Positions 18,216-27,250 of a stretch of 64,000 nt of DNA are shown one piece after another; position 1 is the stretch's first letter; the number at the start of each line of letters is the position of its first letter. The stretch is from Lactobacillus laiwuensis (lineage in GTDB: Bacteria > Bacillota > Bacilli > Lactobacillales > Lactobacillaceae). The stretch is taken from the NCBI RefSeq assembly GCF_019972835.1, contig NZ_BPPB01000004.1, positions 186,001-250,000 on the forward strand, written 5' to 3'. A program made the translations under genes and the position numbers. The notes below the pieces were generated by a model. That model was given only the letters and a program-made list of their open reading frames with translations, did not search any database and had not been told where the DNA came from.

Positions 18216-19061
18216 TCATATTTGAAAATTTATTTTAACTATTCTTTTTACATTCACCTCATAACCAGATTTTGTCAATATATTCAAAATTTGTTTAGCT
18301 TCTTTTCTTTTCCCTGCAATTAAATCCTCATAAAACTTACCTAATATTTTTATAAAAGCTAATTCTATATTACTTGGCAGCTTTTCGATATATAATAAAG
18401 CATCATGACAAAGTTCTTTCCTTCCTTTTTTTATGCACCAATCAATGTAATTAATCATTAGGGCACTTATTGCTGATAGCATTTTTCTGTCCATTTTATT
18501 GAAATTCTGAAATTTTCTAATCATATTTCTTATCAAAAATGATGCATCATCTACGTTATAAATTTGTATTAAATTTGCCATTAATATTATTCTATAATAT
18601 TCGTTTTCATCCGTGTCCTTTCGGAAAATCAATTTTTTAATTTTGCTTTTTTCAGCATTACTCAATCTTTTTAAAGCCTTATCATCATGAGTATTTGCTA
18701 TCAATTTAGTAGCCAATACAGTATATTTTATGAAAGGAGTTTGTGGCTGAATTTTTTCAAATAATTTAATTATTGAATTAATTTCATAATCATCGTTAGC
18801 ATAAGCAGCTTTCAAAAAACTATTCATTAGTGAAATTACTTTTCTCTTATTATCTTTTTCAAGTTTATAATCTCCAAAAAAATTTTGTGGACTCACATTA
18901 TGTTTTTGCAAAATGTCTAAAAAGTCATTTACTCCAATATCATTTAGTCCTCTTTCGACCTTCGAGTAAAATGAAACAGAAATAACACCAGCTGCCATTT
19001 CTGTTTGGGTCAATCCTAATTCTTGACGTAAACTTTTTAATTTTTTACCTATATAGTTCAT
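18216..19061 (-). CDS. Rgg/GadR/MutR-family transcriptional regulator (RRNPP type)
   Basis: The 281-residue protein has an N-terminal XRE helix-turn-helix (about 5-60, LKSLRQELGLTQTEMAAGVISVSFYSKVERG). The long all-helical C-terminal region of TPR-like repeats is the peptide-binding part of Rgg regulators. Its length matches RopB/Rgg proteins (about 280-290). Such regulators bind re-imported peptides and activate a neighbouring operon. The candidate peptide gene lies immediately downstream at 18100-18144. The Lys/Asn/Ile-rich, very AT-rich composition contrasts with the nearby fab genes and hints at acquisition. Likely target promoters are the mini-gene's own and perhaps the flavoprotein's. 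Confidence 0.88.
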   Translation of the reverse strand: MNYIGKKLKSLRQELGLTQTEMAAGVISVSFYSKVERGLNDIGVNDFLDILQKHNVSPQNFFGDYKLEKDNKRKVISLMNSFLKAAYANDDYEINSIIKLFEKIQPQTPFIKYTVLATKLIANTHDDKALKRLSNAEKSKIKKLIFRKDTDENEYYRIILMANLIQIYNVDDASFLIRNMIRKFQNFNKMDRKMLSAISALMINYIDWCIKKGRKELCHDALLYIEKLPSNIELAFIKILGKFYEDLIAGKRKEAKQILNILTKSGYEVNVKRIVKINFQI

Positions 19062-19251
19062 TTAATCTCCTATCTTTTTATGCTATATATGACTTCATAA
19101 TTATGAGCACATTTGATAAAGCTGGCAAAACTTATTATTTAATTTTAATAAAATAAGCTAAAAGAACAATGATGTTAAACTAAAGAGTCTAAGTTTGTTA
19201 TAATTTAAGTTATTAATAACAGTTTAATATAACAGCTTTAGGGGATTCGAC

Positions 19252-20610
19252 ATGCCAAATTTTCATAACACTAAACTTAAAAAAGAAGTAGTTTTAAGAG
19301 ATCCAGTTCACGAATACATCCACATTGAAGACAAAGTTATACTTGATATCCTGAAAACCAAGGAATTTCAAAGAATGCGCAGGATTAAGCAACTTGGTCC
19401 TATTGCCTATGTTTTTCCAGGTGCAACGCATACTAGATTCGAGCATAATCTAGGAGTTTATGAATTAACCCGCAGAATTTGTAATATTTTTGCAAAAAAA
19501 TACCCATCGCAACGTTCAGGCGATGGACTTTGGGATGATAGCAACAGGCTTTTAGTAGAATGTGCTGGTCTCTTACATGATATTGGACATGGTCCGTATT
19601 CACATACTTTTGAACACCTTTTTGGCACTAATCATGAAAAAATTGGGCAAAAGATTATCACTGAGCCCAGTACCGAAGTTAACCAAGTCTTGCAAACAGT
19701 TTCACCAAATTTTCCGAGTCTTGTAGCAAGCGTCATTGCCAAAACTTATCCCAATCCACAAGTAGTCAAAATGATCTCTAGTCAAGCAGACGCTGACAGA
19801 ATGGACTACCTGCAGCGCGATGCCTATTTCACTGGGGTTACTTATGGAAAGTTCGATTTATCTAGAATTTTGCAAGAAATTCGTCCATACAGTGAGGGAA
19901 TTTGTTTTACCATGGCAGGAATGCATGCCGTTGAAGATTACATTGTTTCTCGTTATCAAATGTATCAACAGGTTTATTTCCACAGAGTCGGGCGCTCAAT
20001 GGAAGTTATTTTGCAGCATTTACTTGAAAGAGCGAAAATCATTTATAAGCAAGGCAATTTGCCGGTAACTCCTAGTTTAGCAAAATTTCTGGCTAATGAC
20101 TGGACACTTGATGATTACTTGAAGCTAGATGATGGCGTAATGGAAACTAATTTTTCAATGTGGACAAAAGCTAATGATCCGATTCTCTCCGATTTAGCAA
20201 TGCGTTATCTCTTCAGAAAGCCTTTAGCCAGTGTATGTATCAATCAAGAAACCAAAAATTTGTTGCCAAAATTAAAAGGTTTAATCAAACAAGCTGGTTT
20301 TGATCCAAATTATTATACGGATACCAACTCAGCTTTCGATGAACCTTATGATGCTTATAAACCCTCTGGTAAAAATGCTAACAGTCAAATTGAAATCATG
20401 CAAGACGATGGGCAATTAATCGAATTGTCACATTTAAGCCCCCTCGTACGTTCATTGAATGGAACGTTGCAAGGTGATGAACGATTCTTCTTTCCTAAAA
20501 TCATGATGTCAAATAGTGATGAGCCCCAAATTTTTGATCCGTTATACCAAAGATTTCAACGTTATGTTAAAAATGGTACCTTGAGGTACTTGAGAAAGCC
20601 AAAAAAATAA
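19252..20610 (+). CDS. HD-domain phosphohydrolase, dGTPase/YwfO-like
   Basis: The 452-residue protein has an N-terminal HD domain with RMRRIKQLG, HTRFEHNLGVYEL, LLHDIGHGPYSHTFEH and SSQADADRMDYLQRDAYFTG. These supply the metal ligands and the Arg/Tyr residues of the dNTP triphosphohydrolase-like family (B. subtilis YwfO, Enterococcus EF1143). The likely activity is hydrolysis of a (d)NTP to nucleoside and triphosphate; the exact substrate is not visible. It stands alone, diverges from rgg and ends at a strong terminator. The ATG at 19252 follows a weak GGGGATT site. Confidence 0.9.
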   Translation: MPNFHNTKLKKEVVLRDPVHEYIHIEDKVILDILKTKEFQRMRRIKQLGPIAYVFPGATHTRFEHNLGVYELTRRICNIFAKKYPSQRSGDGLWDDSNRLLVECAGLLHDIGHGPYSHTFEHLFGTNHEKIGQKIITEPSTEVNQVLQTVSPNFPSLVASVIAKTYPNPQVVKMISSQADADRMDYLQRDAYFTGVTYGKFDLSRILQEIRPYSEGICFTMAGMHAVEDYIVSRYQMYQQVYFHRVGRSMEVILQHLLERAKIIYKQGNLPVTPSLAKFLANDWTLDDYLKLDDGVMETNFSMWTKANDPILSDLAMRYLFRKPLASVCINQETKNLLPKLKGLIKQAGFDPNYYTDTNSAFDEPYDAYKPSGKNANSQIEIMQDDGQLIELSHLSPLVRSLNGTLQGDERFFFPKIMMSNSDEPQIFDPLYQRFQRYVKNGTLRYLRKPKK

Positions 20611-20629
20611 AATAAATTATTAGACAAGA

Positions 20630-20657
20630 AAACCCCGAATTGAACAATTCGGGGTTT
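20630..20657. terminator. Bidirectional terminator
   Basis: AAACCCCGAATTG (20630-20642), AA, CAATTCGGGGTTT (20645-20657) is a perfect 13-pair stem 20 bases after the HD-protein stop. Both flanks are A/T rich, so it can also stop transcripts of the convergent PTS operon. Confidence 0.9.
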
Positions 20658-20691
20658 ATATTGATTAAAAAAGGTTTCCAATTCTGATGTG

Positions 20692-20719
20692 CCCCCCAAA
20701 AGTTGAACAACTTTTAGGG
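20692..20719. repeat. Small inverted repeat, possible insertion-sequence end relic
   Basis: AAAAGTTG (20698-20705), AA, CAACTTTT (20708-20715), flanked by C-run and AGGG, forms a hairpin. The strings resemble terminal repeats of IS3-type elements of lactobacilli (CCCTAAAAGTTG). No transposase fragment lies nearby. It could equally be a second terminator for the PTS operon that ends at 20794. Confidence 0.25.
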
Positions 20720-20793
20720 TACAGTACATAACTAATTTTGAACTAATTTTTACAGTTCTATGACTCGATTTTTAAAATGATGTCTTTTGCTAA

Positions 20794-21636
20794 TCAGCCT
20801 AGAACTTTAAAATAAGCTCCTGCAATGCTGACTAACAGCATAATTAACATGATCCATAACGGATTTAATTTCTTTTTTAGTAACCAATAAGTTAAACCAA
20901 AAATTATCAAAACTGAAATACCAGGAAAAATACCATCAAGTAATGACTGAACCGTTGATCCGCCAGCTTTAGTACTACCTATTTTAGAAACAAACTTAAC
21001 TTTTACCATATCCATGGTCATAGCGCCAACAACTATCATACCTACTATTGAAGCATATTTCGTGAGTTTTCCCATTAAACCAGACTGTTCAACTTCAGAA
21101 ATCACGTTGGTTCCTAGACCATATCCTAAAAATGTTCCATAGTATCTAAACAAGTAATGTACTGAATTAAAAATCAGAAAGAAAAGAATTGGACCTAAAA
21201 CATTTCCTTGTAAAGCCAAAGGTAAACTTATTCCTGTAGCTATAACGCGAACTGTTCCCCAGAAAAAGCTATCACCAATTCCACTTAGAGGACCCATTAA
21301 CGCGGTTTTGACATTTGAAATTGAGCTTTCATCAAAGTCTGAATTCAGTGAGTTTTCTTCTTCCATTGCTGCTGCAATTCCCATAGGAAAAGTTGATATG
21401 TATTGCGTTACATTATATAGTTCCAAATGGCGGGTTAAAGCTTGAGAAAAATCCTTTTTCTTTGGATATAATTTTTTCAATAGAGGCAGTAGTGCCCACG
21501 CAAAGCCGACATTTGCCATTCTCTCATAATTCCAAGAATGGTTTAACGGTATGCTTCTCCAGAAGATTTTTTGCAAATCATTCTTTTTAACTATTCTATT
21601 ATATTGTGGTTTAAAATTCATCAAATCCGTCACCAT
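20794..21636 (-). CDS. PTS mannose-family EIID component (operon 1)
   Basis: EIID pairs with EIIC to form the membrane channel of mannose-superfamily phosphotransferase systems, unique among PTS in having an IID protein. The 280 residues show the signature NYERMANVGFAWALLPLLKKLY, MEEENS, and LMGPLSGIGDSFFWGTVRVIATG, then several C-terminal membrane segments. The ATG at 21636 lies inside the end of EIIC (26-base overlap); a second ATG at 21621 is also possible. The specific sugar is not determinable; the adjacent SIS enzyme suggests an amino sugar or glycated amine. Confidence 0.92.
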   Translation of the reverse strand: MVTDLMNFKPQYNRIVKKNDLQKIFWRSIPLNHSWNYERMANVGFAWALLPLLKKLYPKKKDFSQALTRHLELYNVTQYISTFPMGIAAAMEEENSLNSDFDESSISNVKTALMGPLSGIGDSFFWGTVRVIATGISLPLALQGNVLGPILFFLIFNSVHYLFRYYGTFLGYGLGTNVISEVEQSGLMGKLTKYASIVGMIVVGAMTMDMVKVKFVSKIGSTKAGGSTVQSLLDGIFPGISVLIIFGLTYWLLKKKLNPLWIMLIMLLVSIAGAYFKVLG

Positions 21637-22414
21637 CCGTTTCTGAATTGCTTACACTACTAGATACATTTCCTTCATTGTCTGGGATGTAAAATAGCAT
21701 GAACGCAACTATAATAAATGAAAATATCGCTACCTCCGTTACAGTAAATTTTGTAAAGGCAATAATGAAAAATCCAAAGAAGAAAAACAAAATATTTTTC
21801 TTATTTACAATCATTTTCAAAAGCATTGCAAAACCTAATGCAGGTAGTATTCCTGCCGCTATATTCATACCTGATTGTACAAAATCAGGTATGAAATTCA
21901 GCATCTTCTCAACTGCGCCCGAACCAAAATAAAAAGCTAAGGGTATAAAAACCAGACCTGGCCAGCTTTGGGCCCATCCTGAAATTAACATATCTATTGT
22001 AAATTTACGTGTATTTGCCTGTGTCGCATCTTTATCACATTTATGAATAAAGATCAGCATTACTGGTTGTCCCAATGCTGTATTTAACGCCAACATCACG
22101 GTTGCAATTGGAATACCCATAGTTAGCGCAGCACCTACACTGGCGTGACTTTGAATTGCCAGAGCAACTCCTAATACTGTACCGGCAACGGGATCGGGGG
22201 GATTATAAGCTCCAACTGAAATTGAACCAATCATGGCCAATTCAAGAGTTGCCCCCATAATTATTCCTGAAGTGAGGTCTCCCATTGCTAATCCTACTAA
22301 TGGGCCAAGTACAATCGGTCTTTGAACATAACTAGTACCCAAAAACCACTCGCTGTAACCCAAAAAGGTTAATAAAAAAATTAATATTGTTTTTACAATC
22401 AACTCTATCCCCAT
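21611..22414 (-). CDS. PTS mannose-family EIIC component (operon 1)
   Basis: The 267-residue hydrophobic permease subunit has the EIIC-Man/Sor signature RPIVLGPLVGLAMGDLTSGIIMGATLELAMIG and GAYNPPDPVAGTVLGVA. About seven membrane segments are followed by a short acidic, Ser-rich cytoplasmic tail ending DGFDEF. It transports and, with EIIB, phosphorylates the sugar. It follows EIIB after five bases and overlaps EIID, so it is translationally coupled. Confidence 0.93.
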   Translation of the reverse strand: MGIELIVKTILIFLLTFLGYSEWFLGTSYVQRPIVLGPLVGLAMGDLTSGIIMGATLELAMIGSISVGAYNPPDPVAGTVLGVALAIQSHASVGAALTMGIPIATVMLALNTALGQPVMLIFIHKCDKDATQANTRKFTIDMLISGWAQSWPGLVFIPLAFYFGSGAVEKMLNFIPDFVQSGMNIAAGILPALGFAMLLKMIVNKKNILFFFFGFFIIAFTKFTVTEVAIFSFIIVAFMLFYIPDNEGNVSSSVSNSETDGDGFDEF

Positions 22415-22419
22415 CCACT

Positions 22420-22878
22420 CTATTTAAATTGATGTTTTGTATCATCAGGTATCATTTGTGAAAAAATATATGTTCCCTTATTCTTCATGTCTTTTAAGAT
22501 TTTTGTTTCTTCATCATTTAAATAAACACTATTGCTAAACTTCATCGTGCCTTTTCTAAAAGGTACGTTTCCTAAATTCAAACTATTAAATCCAGTTGAC
22601 TCAATAATTTTTTCCGCTATTTTAACAGTTTCACAAATAATTAATAGTGAATACTTATCCGTTTTTCCACTTTTCAGTTGAGCAATTGCTTCAGAAGTTG
22701 ATTTAGCAACAACCTTTACCCCACTGGGTTTCGCTAAAGCTATACTCTGCATTCTGATTTTATCTTTCTTCAAAGTTTCACTAACTAACAAAATTGCGTT
22801 TATACCTAGGCTTGATGTCCAAGAAACAGCCACCTGACCATGCAGTAAACGGTAATCGACTCTAACCATTTGTATCAT
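22420..22878 (-). CDS. PTS mannose-family EIIB component (operon 1)
   Basis: The 152-residue cytoplasmic EIIB receives phosphate from EIIA on His13, in VRVDYRLLHGQVAVSW. It passes it to the sugar during transport. Typical length and N-terminal placement of the active His. A second in-frame ATG at 22869 would give the common MVRVDYRLLHG start. Both are compatible with the upstream AAAGGAGCT site. Confidence 0.93.
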   Translation of the reverse strand: MIQMVRVDYRLLHGQVAVSWTSSLGINAILLVSETLKKDKIRMQSIALAKPSGVKVVAKSTSEAIAQLKSGKTDKYSLLIICETVKIAEKIIESTGFNSLNLGNVPFRKGTMKFSNSVYLNDEETKILKDMKNKGTYIFSQMIPDDTKHQFK

Positions 22879-22900
22879 TACATATCAGCTCCTTTGTGTT

Positions 22901-23335
22901 TCAAAATTCGTCTAGCTCATTTGAACCATTTTGGTTATCCAAAGCATTGCAATAAATTATTCCCTTTTGTGCTTCACTAACAGATCTTTTTATTTCATTA
23001 TCTATTTCTTTTCCTTTAACATTTACTATCAAAGACAAAATTAGGGGCAAATTAACACCGCAAATTAGATGAATTCTGGCATCACTTTTAGTTAGTTCTA
23101 AAAGATGGTTATTCACGCTGCCGCCAAAAATATCAGTAGTAATAATTATATAATCAGCCTTAGAGTTTGAAATATAGTCATCAATCTTATTTTCAAAATC
23201 AAGGCAATGATCCACGTAAGCAGTAAAGCAAGTTATATTTTTTTGCTTACCTGCAATAAATTCTATTGTAGATAATAAACCTGTAGCCAACTTGCTATGA
23301 GTAGCTATTACATATTCAATTTTGGGATCATTCAT
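22901..23335 (-). CDS. PTS mannose-family EIIA component (operon 1)
   Basis: The 144-residue EIIA-Man-fold protein carries the phospho-acceptor His13 in YVIATHSKLATG and the second-loop motif TDIFGGSVNNH. It accepts phosphate from HPr. The C-terminus is a short acidic tail (NELDEF). It lies two bases from the SIS-domain gene and 22 bases before EIIB, so one transcript is likely. Confidence 0.92.
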   Translation of the reverse strand: MNDPKIEYVIATHSKLATGLLSTIEFIAGKQKNITCFTAYVDHCLDFENKIDDYISNSKADYIIITTDIFGGSVNNHLLELTKSDARIHLICGVNLPLILSLIVNVKGKEIDNEIKRSVSEAQKGIIYCNALDNQNGSNELDEF

Positions 23336-23337
23336 GT

Positions 23338-24396
23338 TTAATTACCCTGACTACCCATTTTTTGATGAAAATCTGGATCTTTTGGTATACAAGGATCAAT
23401 GCCATTTTCCCCGGGTACTAAAGCAGCTATGACTTGAAACAGAATAGGATAAATAAATGTCTCAAATTGTCTTGGAACTTTAATATCATAACCAAACTTT
23501 TGCTGGTCACTAATATTAGAGCCATCAACAATGTATATTTTATTAGTCCACTCACTCAAAATTTTTATAATTCGGTTTAACTTGCCTTCTGAACCGTTAT
23601 CAATGAAAAAAAGCGTTGATTGACTATTTATCGCATTGTAAACACCATGTATAAATTCATTAAATTCATATCCAGTTATTGGTAACCGACACGCCTCTAG
23701 AATTTTTAAAGTAGATTCTAATACATCCCCATATAATGATGCAGGACCACTAATTCTGATATCATGTGCATGTGCTAGATCCTTTTTATTTTCTTCTACC
23801 CAATTAATTGCTCTTTTCAATGAGTTTGGGAATTGCTTTAATGTAGTTTTCAGTTCCTTAACATCTTCATCAAAATCACTTCTAGATATATGACCATTAT
23901 CTATGCCAATATATTCTGCCAGTAAAAGCAAATTTAATTTTGTAGTGTAATAGCCTTTAGTTTTTGGACCTACGGTTTCCTTTCCCACTGCGACAGTTAG
24001 CTTTTCGTCGGCGACTTTATTGATATAAGCATCTTCGGTTCCTGACATTGACGCTATAATACAGCCATGTTTTTTAGCCATATTCATTGCATTAAAGGTT
24101 GTCAAGCTGCCTCCCTCTTGGGAAACTCCTATAAATAAAGTGTGTGAATTATCTTTTTGTGCATTAAATATTTCATCCGTTAACTTAAATGGGTAATATG
24201 CATCAACCGGCAGACCACTTTTTTGTCTCATTAATTGCTGCATTTGTTCTCCAGAATGATAACTGGTACCTGAGCCAGTAATCATTATCTTTTTTATTTT
24301 ACGAGAAACGACATGTTCAAATAATTTTTGACTATCATCTAAAAGTTTTAATAATTGTTCTGGTGTTTCTTCTAAATTTTCAATAATACCATTCAT
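23338..24396 (-). CDS. SIS-domain sugar-phosphate isomerase/deglycase (operon 1)
   Basis: Two SIS domains make up the 352-residue protein. The first has ITGSGTSYHSG and GVSQEGGSLTTF, the second INWVEENKKDLAHAHD...GPASLYGDVLE and FNEFIHGVYNA. It resembles AgaS, FrlB and the isomerase half of GlmS, which act on amino-sugar phosphates or 6-phosphofructosyl-amines delivered by mannose-family PTS. The ATG at 24396 follows AAAGGAATAAG; the reading can be extended to a TTG at 24414 but that has no ribosome site. First gene of the operon. The exact substrate is unknown. Confidence 0.85.
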   Translation of the reverse strand: MNGIIENLEETPEQLLKLLDDSQKLFEHVVSRKIKKIMITGSGTSYHSGEQMQQLMRQKSGLPVDAYYPFKLTDEIFNAQKDNSHTLFIGVSQEGGSLTTFNAMNMAKKHGCIIASMSGTEDAYINKVADEKLTVAVGKETVGPKTKGYYTTKLNLLLLAEYIGIDNGHISRSDFDEDVKELKTTLKQFPNSLKRAINWVEENKKDLAHAHDIRISGPASLYGDVLESTLKILEACRLPITGYEFNEFIHGVYNAINSQSTLFFIDNGSEGKLNRIIKILSEWTNKIYIVDGSNISDQQKFGYDIKVPRQFETFIYPILFQVIAALVPGENGIDPCIPKDPDFHQKMGSQGN

Positions 24397-24500
24397 ACTT
24401 CTTATTCCTTTCAAAAAAACTGTAATGTTTTATAAGTTCATGAATCCTCATCATTAAAGTTTTCAGTTGCAACCTTCATGTTTACTTTATAATATAAGCT

Positions 24501-24521
24501 AAACGTTTGAAAGCGTTTTAT
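24501..24521. promoter_or_regulatory. cre-like palindrome between PTS operon 1 and its RpiR regulator
   Basis: TGAAAGCGTTTTAT (24508-24521) matches the CcpA cre pattern TGWAANCGNTNWCA except at the last two bases. It overlaps a wider AAACG...CGTTT symmetry from 24501. It lies in the divergent gap, so catabolite control or RpiR binding are both possible. Confidence 0.4.
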
Positions 24522-24608
24522 GAAAATTGGAACTTTGTTTTCAATAATCTTTTGATACTGAAGCATTTATTGAAACATTGTTACGTTGTTGAACGGAGGA
24601 TTAACACT

Positions 24609-25433
24609 ATGGAGTCTTTAGAAGATTTAGTTCGAATTAAAAATACAACTAATAATGATGAAGAAATTATCAAATTCATAATTGAAAAGCCAGAACAAGT
24701 AATTAATATGTCCATTTACAATCTAGCCCAGGCAACACATACATCTACCTCATCAATTATCAGGTTCTGCAAAAAGTGCAATTACAAAGGCTTTAAGGAC
24801 TTTAAAATTAGCCTAATTCAATGCATAGATAAAGAAATCAACGATATAAATAACGTTGATGTTAATATGCCGTTTAAAAAAAATGATACTGACCTGGTAA
24901 TAGCAAAAAAAATAAGCCAACTTTCTATTGAAACCATCAAAGCAACCTTTAATTTGCTTTCTTCTTCTAAGTTACAAACTGCAGTTGATCAAATTTATAA
25001 TGCAAAGAGTGTCTTTGCAATTGGTGTTGGTGATAACTATATTCGTTTGTGTGATTTTAAAACCAAGCTGCTGTTAATAAATTTTTATATCAAAATGACA
25101 CAGTTAGAAGATGACCAAATTAGGTTAACAAATCTCTCAACTAAAAAAGACGTAGCTATCATATTATCGTATAGCGGCGAAACAAAAAAAGTTTTAGAAT
25201 GTGCACAAAAATTTTTCCTTAACAGAACGCCAATTATAGCAATTACAAGTAATGAACATAGTCATTTAGCGTCCTTAGCCGATCAAATTTTTTTAATTCC
25301 TAATAAAGAGAATAGTAAAGTCAGCTTTTCCAATTTTTCTTCACATGTTTCAATCGAATACATTTTAAATACGCTCTATTCCTGTATGTTCAGTAGAAAT
25401 TATCTAGCTAACTGTAAATACACACAAAACTAA
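24609..25433 (+). CDS. RpiR/MurR-family transcriptional regulator
   Basis: The 274-residue protein has an N-terminal RpiR helix-turn-helix (IYNLAQATHTSTSSIIRFCKKCNYKGFKDFK, about 40-72). A C-terminal SIS domain follows (AIGVGDNYIRLCDFKTKL, ILSYSGETKKVL) that senses a phosphosugar. It diverges from PTS operon 1 and is its likely regulator, sensing the same substrate class as the adjacent SIS enzyme. The ATG at 24609 follows CGGAGGA; an ORF extension back to 24507 has no ribosome site. Confidence 0.88.
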   Translation: MESLEDLVRIKNTTNNDEEIIKFIIEKPEQVINMSIYNLAQATHTSTSSIIRFCKKCNYKGFKDFKISLIQCIDKEINDINNVDVNMPFKKNDTDLVIAKKISQLSIETIKATFNLLSSSKLQTAVDQIYNAKSVFAIGVGDNYIRLCDFKTKLLLINFYIKMTQLEDDQIRLTNLSTKKDVAIILSYSGETKKVLECAQKFFLNRTPIIAITSNEHSHLASLADQIFLIPNKENSKVSFSNFSSHVSIEYILNTLYSCMFSRNYLANCKYTQN

Positions 25434-25452
25434 GCGAAATATCACACAATAA

Positions 25453-25482
25453 AAAAGGATTCAACTTCAGTTGAATCCTTTT
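25453..25482. terminator. Bidirectional terminator between convergent genes
   Basis: AAAAGGATTCAAC, TTCA loop, GTTGAATCCTTTT: a perfect 13-pair stem with A-run and T-run flanks. It ends the RpiR gene on the plus strand and PTS operon 2 on the minus strand. Confidence 0.93.
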
Positions 25483-25507
25483 ATTAAGTGTTAAAAATAC
25501 TTTATAC

Positions 25508-26605
25508 CTAAACGTTCATGTGACCCGAAATTGAATTATCTGTTACTGGACTAACACTTGTATCTATCCCAACTTTCTCAGAAAGCTTAGCAGACAAAAC
25601 TTGGAATGGCACTACATAAATAATTGGAGATAATAACGGTGAAGTTTTGACGCTTAACTTTAAATCTCTACTGGTAGTCTCAAAGTCTTCACCTGAAACA
25701 ACAAAGACATGCCTAGTATACGCACGACGATAATACGCTGCTATATCAACCATCCGTTTAAATTCTGGTCCCTTGTTTCCTCCAATAAGGAAAATAAAAT
25801 TATCATCATGATAAGCACGGAGCGGACCATGAAGTTGTTCTTCCTGCTCATATGCACTTGTAGGGCGACCAAAAGTTTCAAAAAACTTCAAACGTGCCTC
25901 AAGTGCAGTCGGGAAGTTATAACCAAATCCTGCAATTGAAGCTTTTTGCATTTCAACAAGCTCTTCTTGCTGTTTTTCATACCAAACTACACTTTCGTTA
26001 ACAACTGTTGGGAAATTATTTACTAATTCCTGTGCGTCCTTAACAAGTTGATCATATTTTTCTTTACCAATTAAACAAGATTGGTATGCAATTTCAACAG
26101 CTAACATATAAAACTGAAGTAAAGTTTCAGTATAGCCTCTTGTCTCTGGTCCTATTTGTTCTTCTTCACAAACAAGATGAACGTAATGGTCAGCAATTTT
26201 TGTAATTGCTGATCCTAGTTGTTCTGAAATTCCTACTGTTGAAAAGCCACATTTTTGTGCATGTTGCAATGCTCCGCAAGTAGAAATACTGTCACCGTGC
26301 TGAGACAATCCTACGACTAACACCTGATTATTTCTAAAAACACTGCTGGGATTTATACTTTCTGAATAAGTAAAAACTGTTGGTTCGACTGCCACGCCTT
26401 CAACTTTAAGAAGTTTAACAAAAATGTTGCGTATTACTCGCATAGCATTATATGAAGTACCAGAGCCAGTAAAGATGACTTTTTTAAAATTATTTTTTAA
26501 CCAAAAATCAATAAAAGCTTGACCATAATCCTTTCTTTCATCAATAGCTCTTTGCAAAACTCTTGCTGTATCTTCAATGTGTCCCATCATTGTTAATTTA
26601 GTCAT
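25508..26605 (-). CDS. SIS-domain sugar isomerase/deglycase (operon 2)
   Basis: A second double-SIS protein of 365 residues with FTGSGTSYNAMRV and GLSQHGDSISTCGALQHAQ in domain 1 and ASIAGFGYNFPTALEARLKFFE plus EQEEQLHGPLRAYHDD in domain 2. The last stretch resembles the Glu/His-containing active-site segment of GlmS- and FrlB-type enzymes. It is only distantly similar to the operon 1 enzyme, so the two operons probably handle different substrates. It follows the unrecognised gene at 26609 after three bases and is the last gene of the operon. Confidence 0.85.
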   Translation of the reverse strand: MTKLTMMGHIEDTARVLQRAIDERKDYGQAFIDFWLKNNFKKVIFTGSGTSYNAMRVIRNIFVKLLKVEGVAVEPTVFTYSESINPSSVFRNNQVLVVGLSQHGDSISTCGALQHAQKCGFSTVGISEQLGSAITKIADHYVHLVCEEEQIGPETRGYTETLLQFYMLAVEIAYQSCLIGKEKYDQLVKDAQELVNNFPTVVNESVVWYEKQQEELVEMQKASIAGFGYNFPTALEARLKFFETFGRPTSAYEQEEQLHGPLRAYHDDNFIFLIGGNKGPEFKRMVDIAAYYRRAYTRHVFVVSGEDFETTSRDLKLSVKTSPLLSPIIYVVPFQVLSAKLSEKVGIDTSVSPVTDNSISGHMNV

Positions 26606-26608
26606 ATT

Positions 26609-27241
26609 CTAAAATTCCTCCATTTTAATTGTTTTATTTGCAACCTTTTCCATTTTTAATAAATATTTTTTGGCTTGCTTATTTAATCCCAAAGACTCAC
26701 TTGCCTTAATTAAGCGCTCATAAATTATTAACTTCTGTTGTGGTTCGTTAGCAACGTTGAGCTGATTATTTAATTCTGCCAGTAAATTATGATCTGGTGC
26801 AAGGTAAACTCTATGTAATTGATCTATTTCTTTCTCTATTTCTGCTGTCTTACAATTTACTTTCAAATAGTTTTCCAATTTAAGTATGGATTCCTGATCG
26901 TTTTTTTCTAAGAAAAGCACATAACTGCGCATTAATCGAATTAATAAATTATTATTCTTAGCTAAATCAGAAGGCTTTTTGATAAATTTTGATACGATCT
27001 TTTTAACATTTGCTATATCTCCATACGCCAAGAAATAATCTAACTGTAGAAGTTCACGTGATCTAGTGGATAAGCAAATTTTTGCTACTGGAGCTTCAAG
27101 CAATTGAAAATATTTGCTTTTTTGGCCTTTTCTTTCAAATGACAATAACTCGCTAAACAATCTTTTGCGTAATCTGGTTTCGGAAAACCAGCCAAGTATA
27201 AAGACAGCAAACAGTAGCAACACGATCACTGTATTTTTCAT
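26609..27241 (-). CDS. Unrecognised membrane-anchored helical protein inside PTS operon 2
   Basis: I do not recognise a family. The 210 residues begin with one hydrophobic segment (about 4-19, TVIVLLLFAVFILGWF) followed by Arg/Lys-rich residues, so it is probably anchored in the membrane with a cytoplasmic body. The rest is predominantly helical, with Leu, Lys and Glu spacing suggestive of TPR-like repeats, and ends in acidic MEEF. It lies between the EIID and SIS genes, three bases from the latter, so it must be co-transcribed. A role tied to the permease, such as scaffold or accessory subunit, is only inference. Confidence 0.75.
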   Translation of the reverse strand: MKNTVIVLLLFAVFILGWFSETRLRKRLFSELLSFERKGQKSKYFQLLEAPVAKICLSTRSRELLQLDYFLAYGDIANVKKIVSKFIKKPSDLAKNNNLLIRLMRSYVLFLEKNDQESILKLENYLKVNCKTAEIEKEIDQLHRVYLAPDHNLLAELNNQLNVANEPQQKLIIYERLIKASESLGLNKQAKKYLLKMEKVANKTIKMEEF

Positions 27242-27250
27242 AATATGCTT

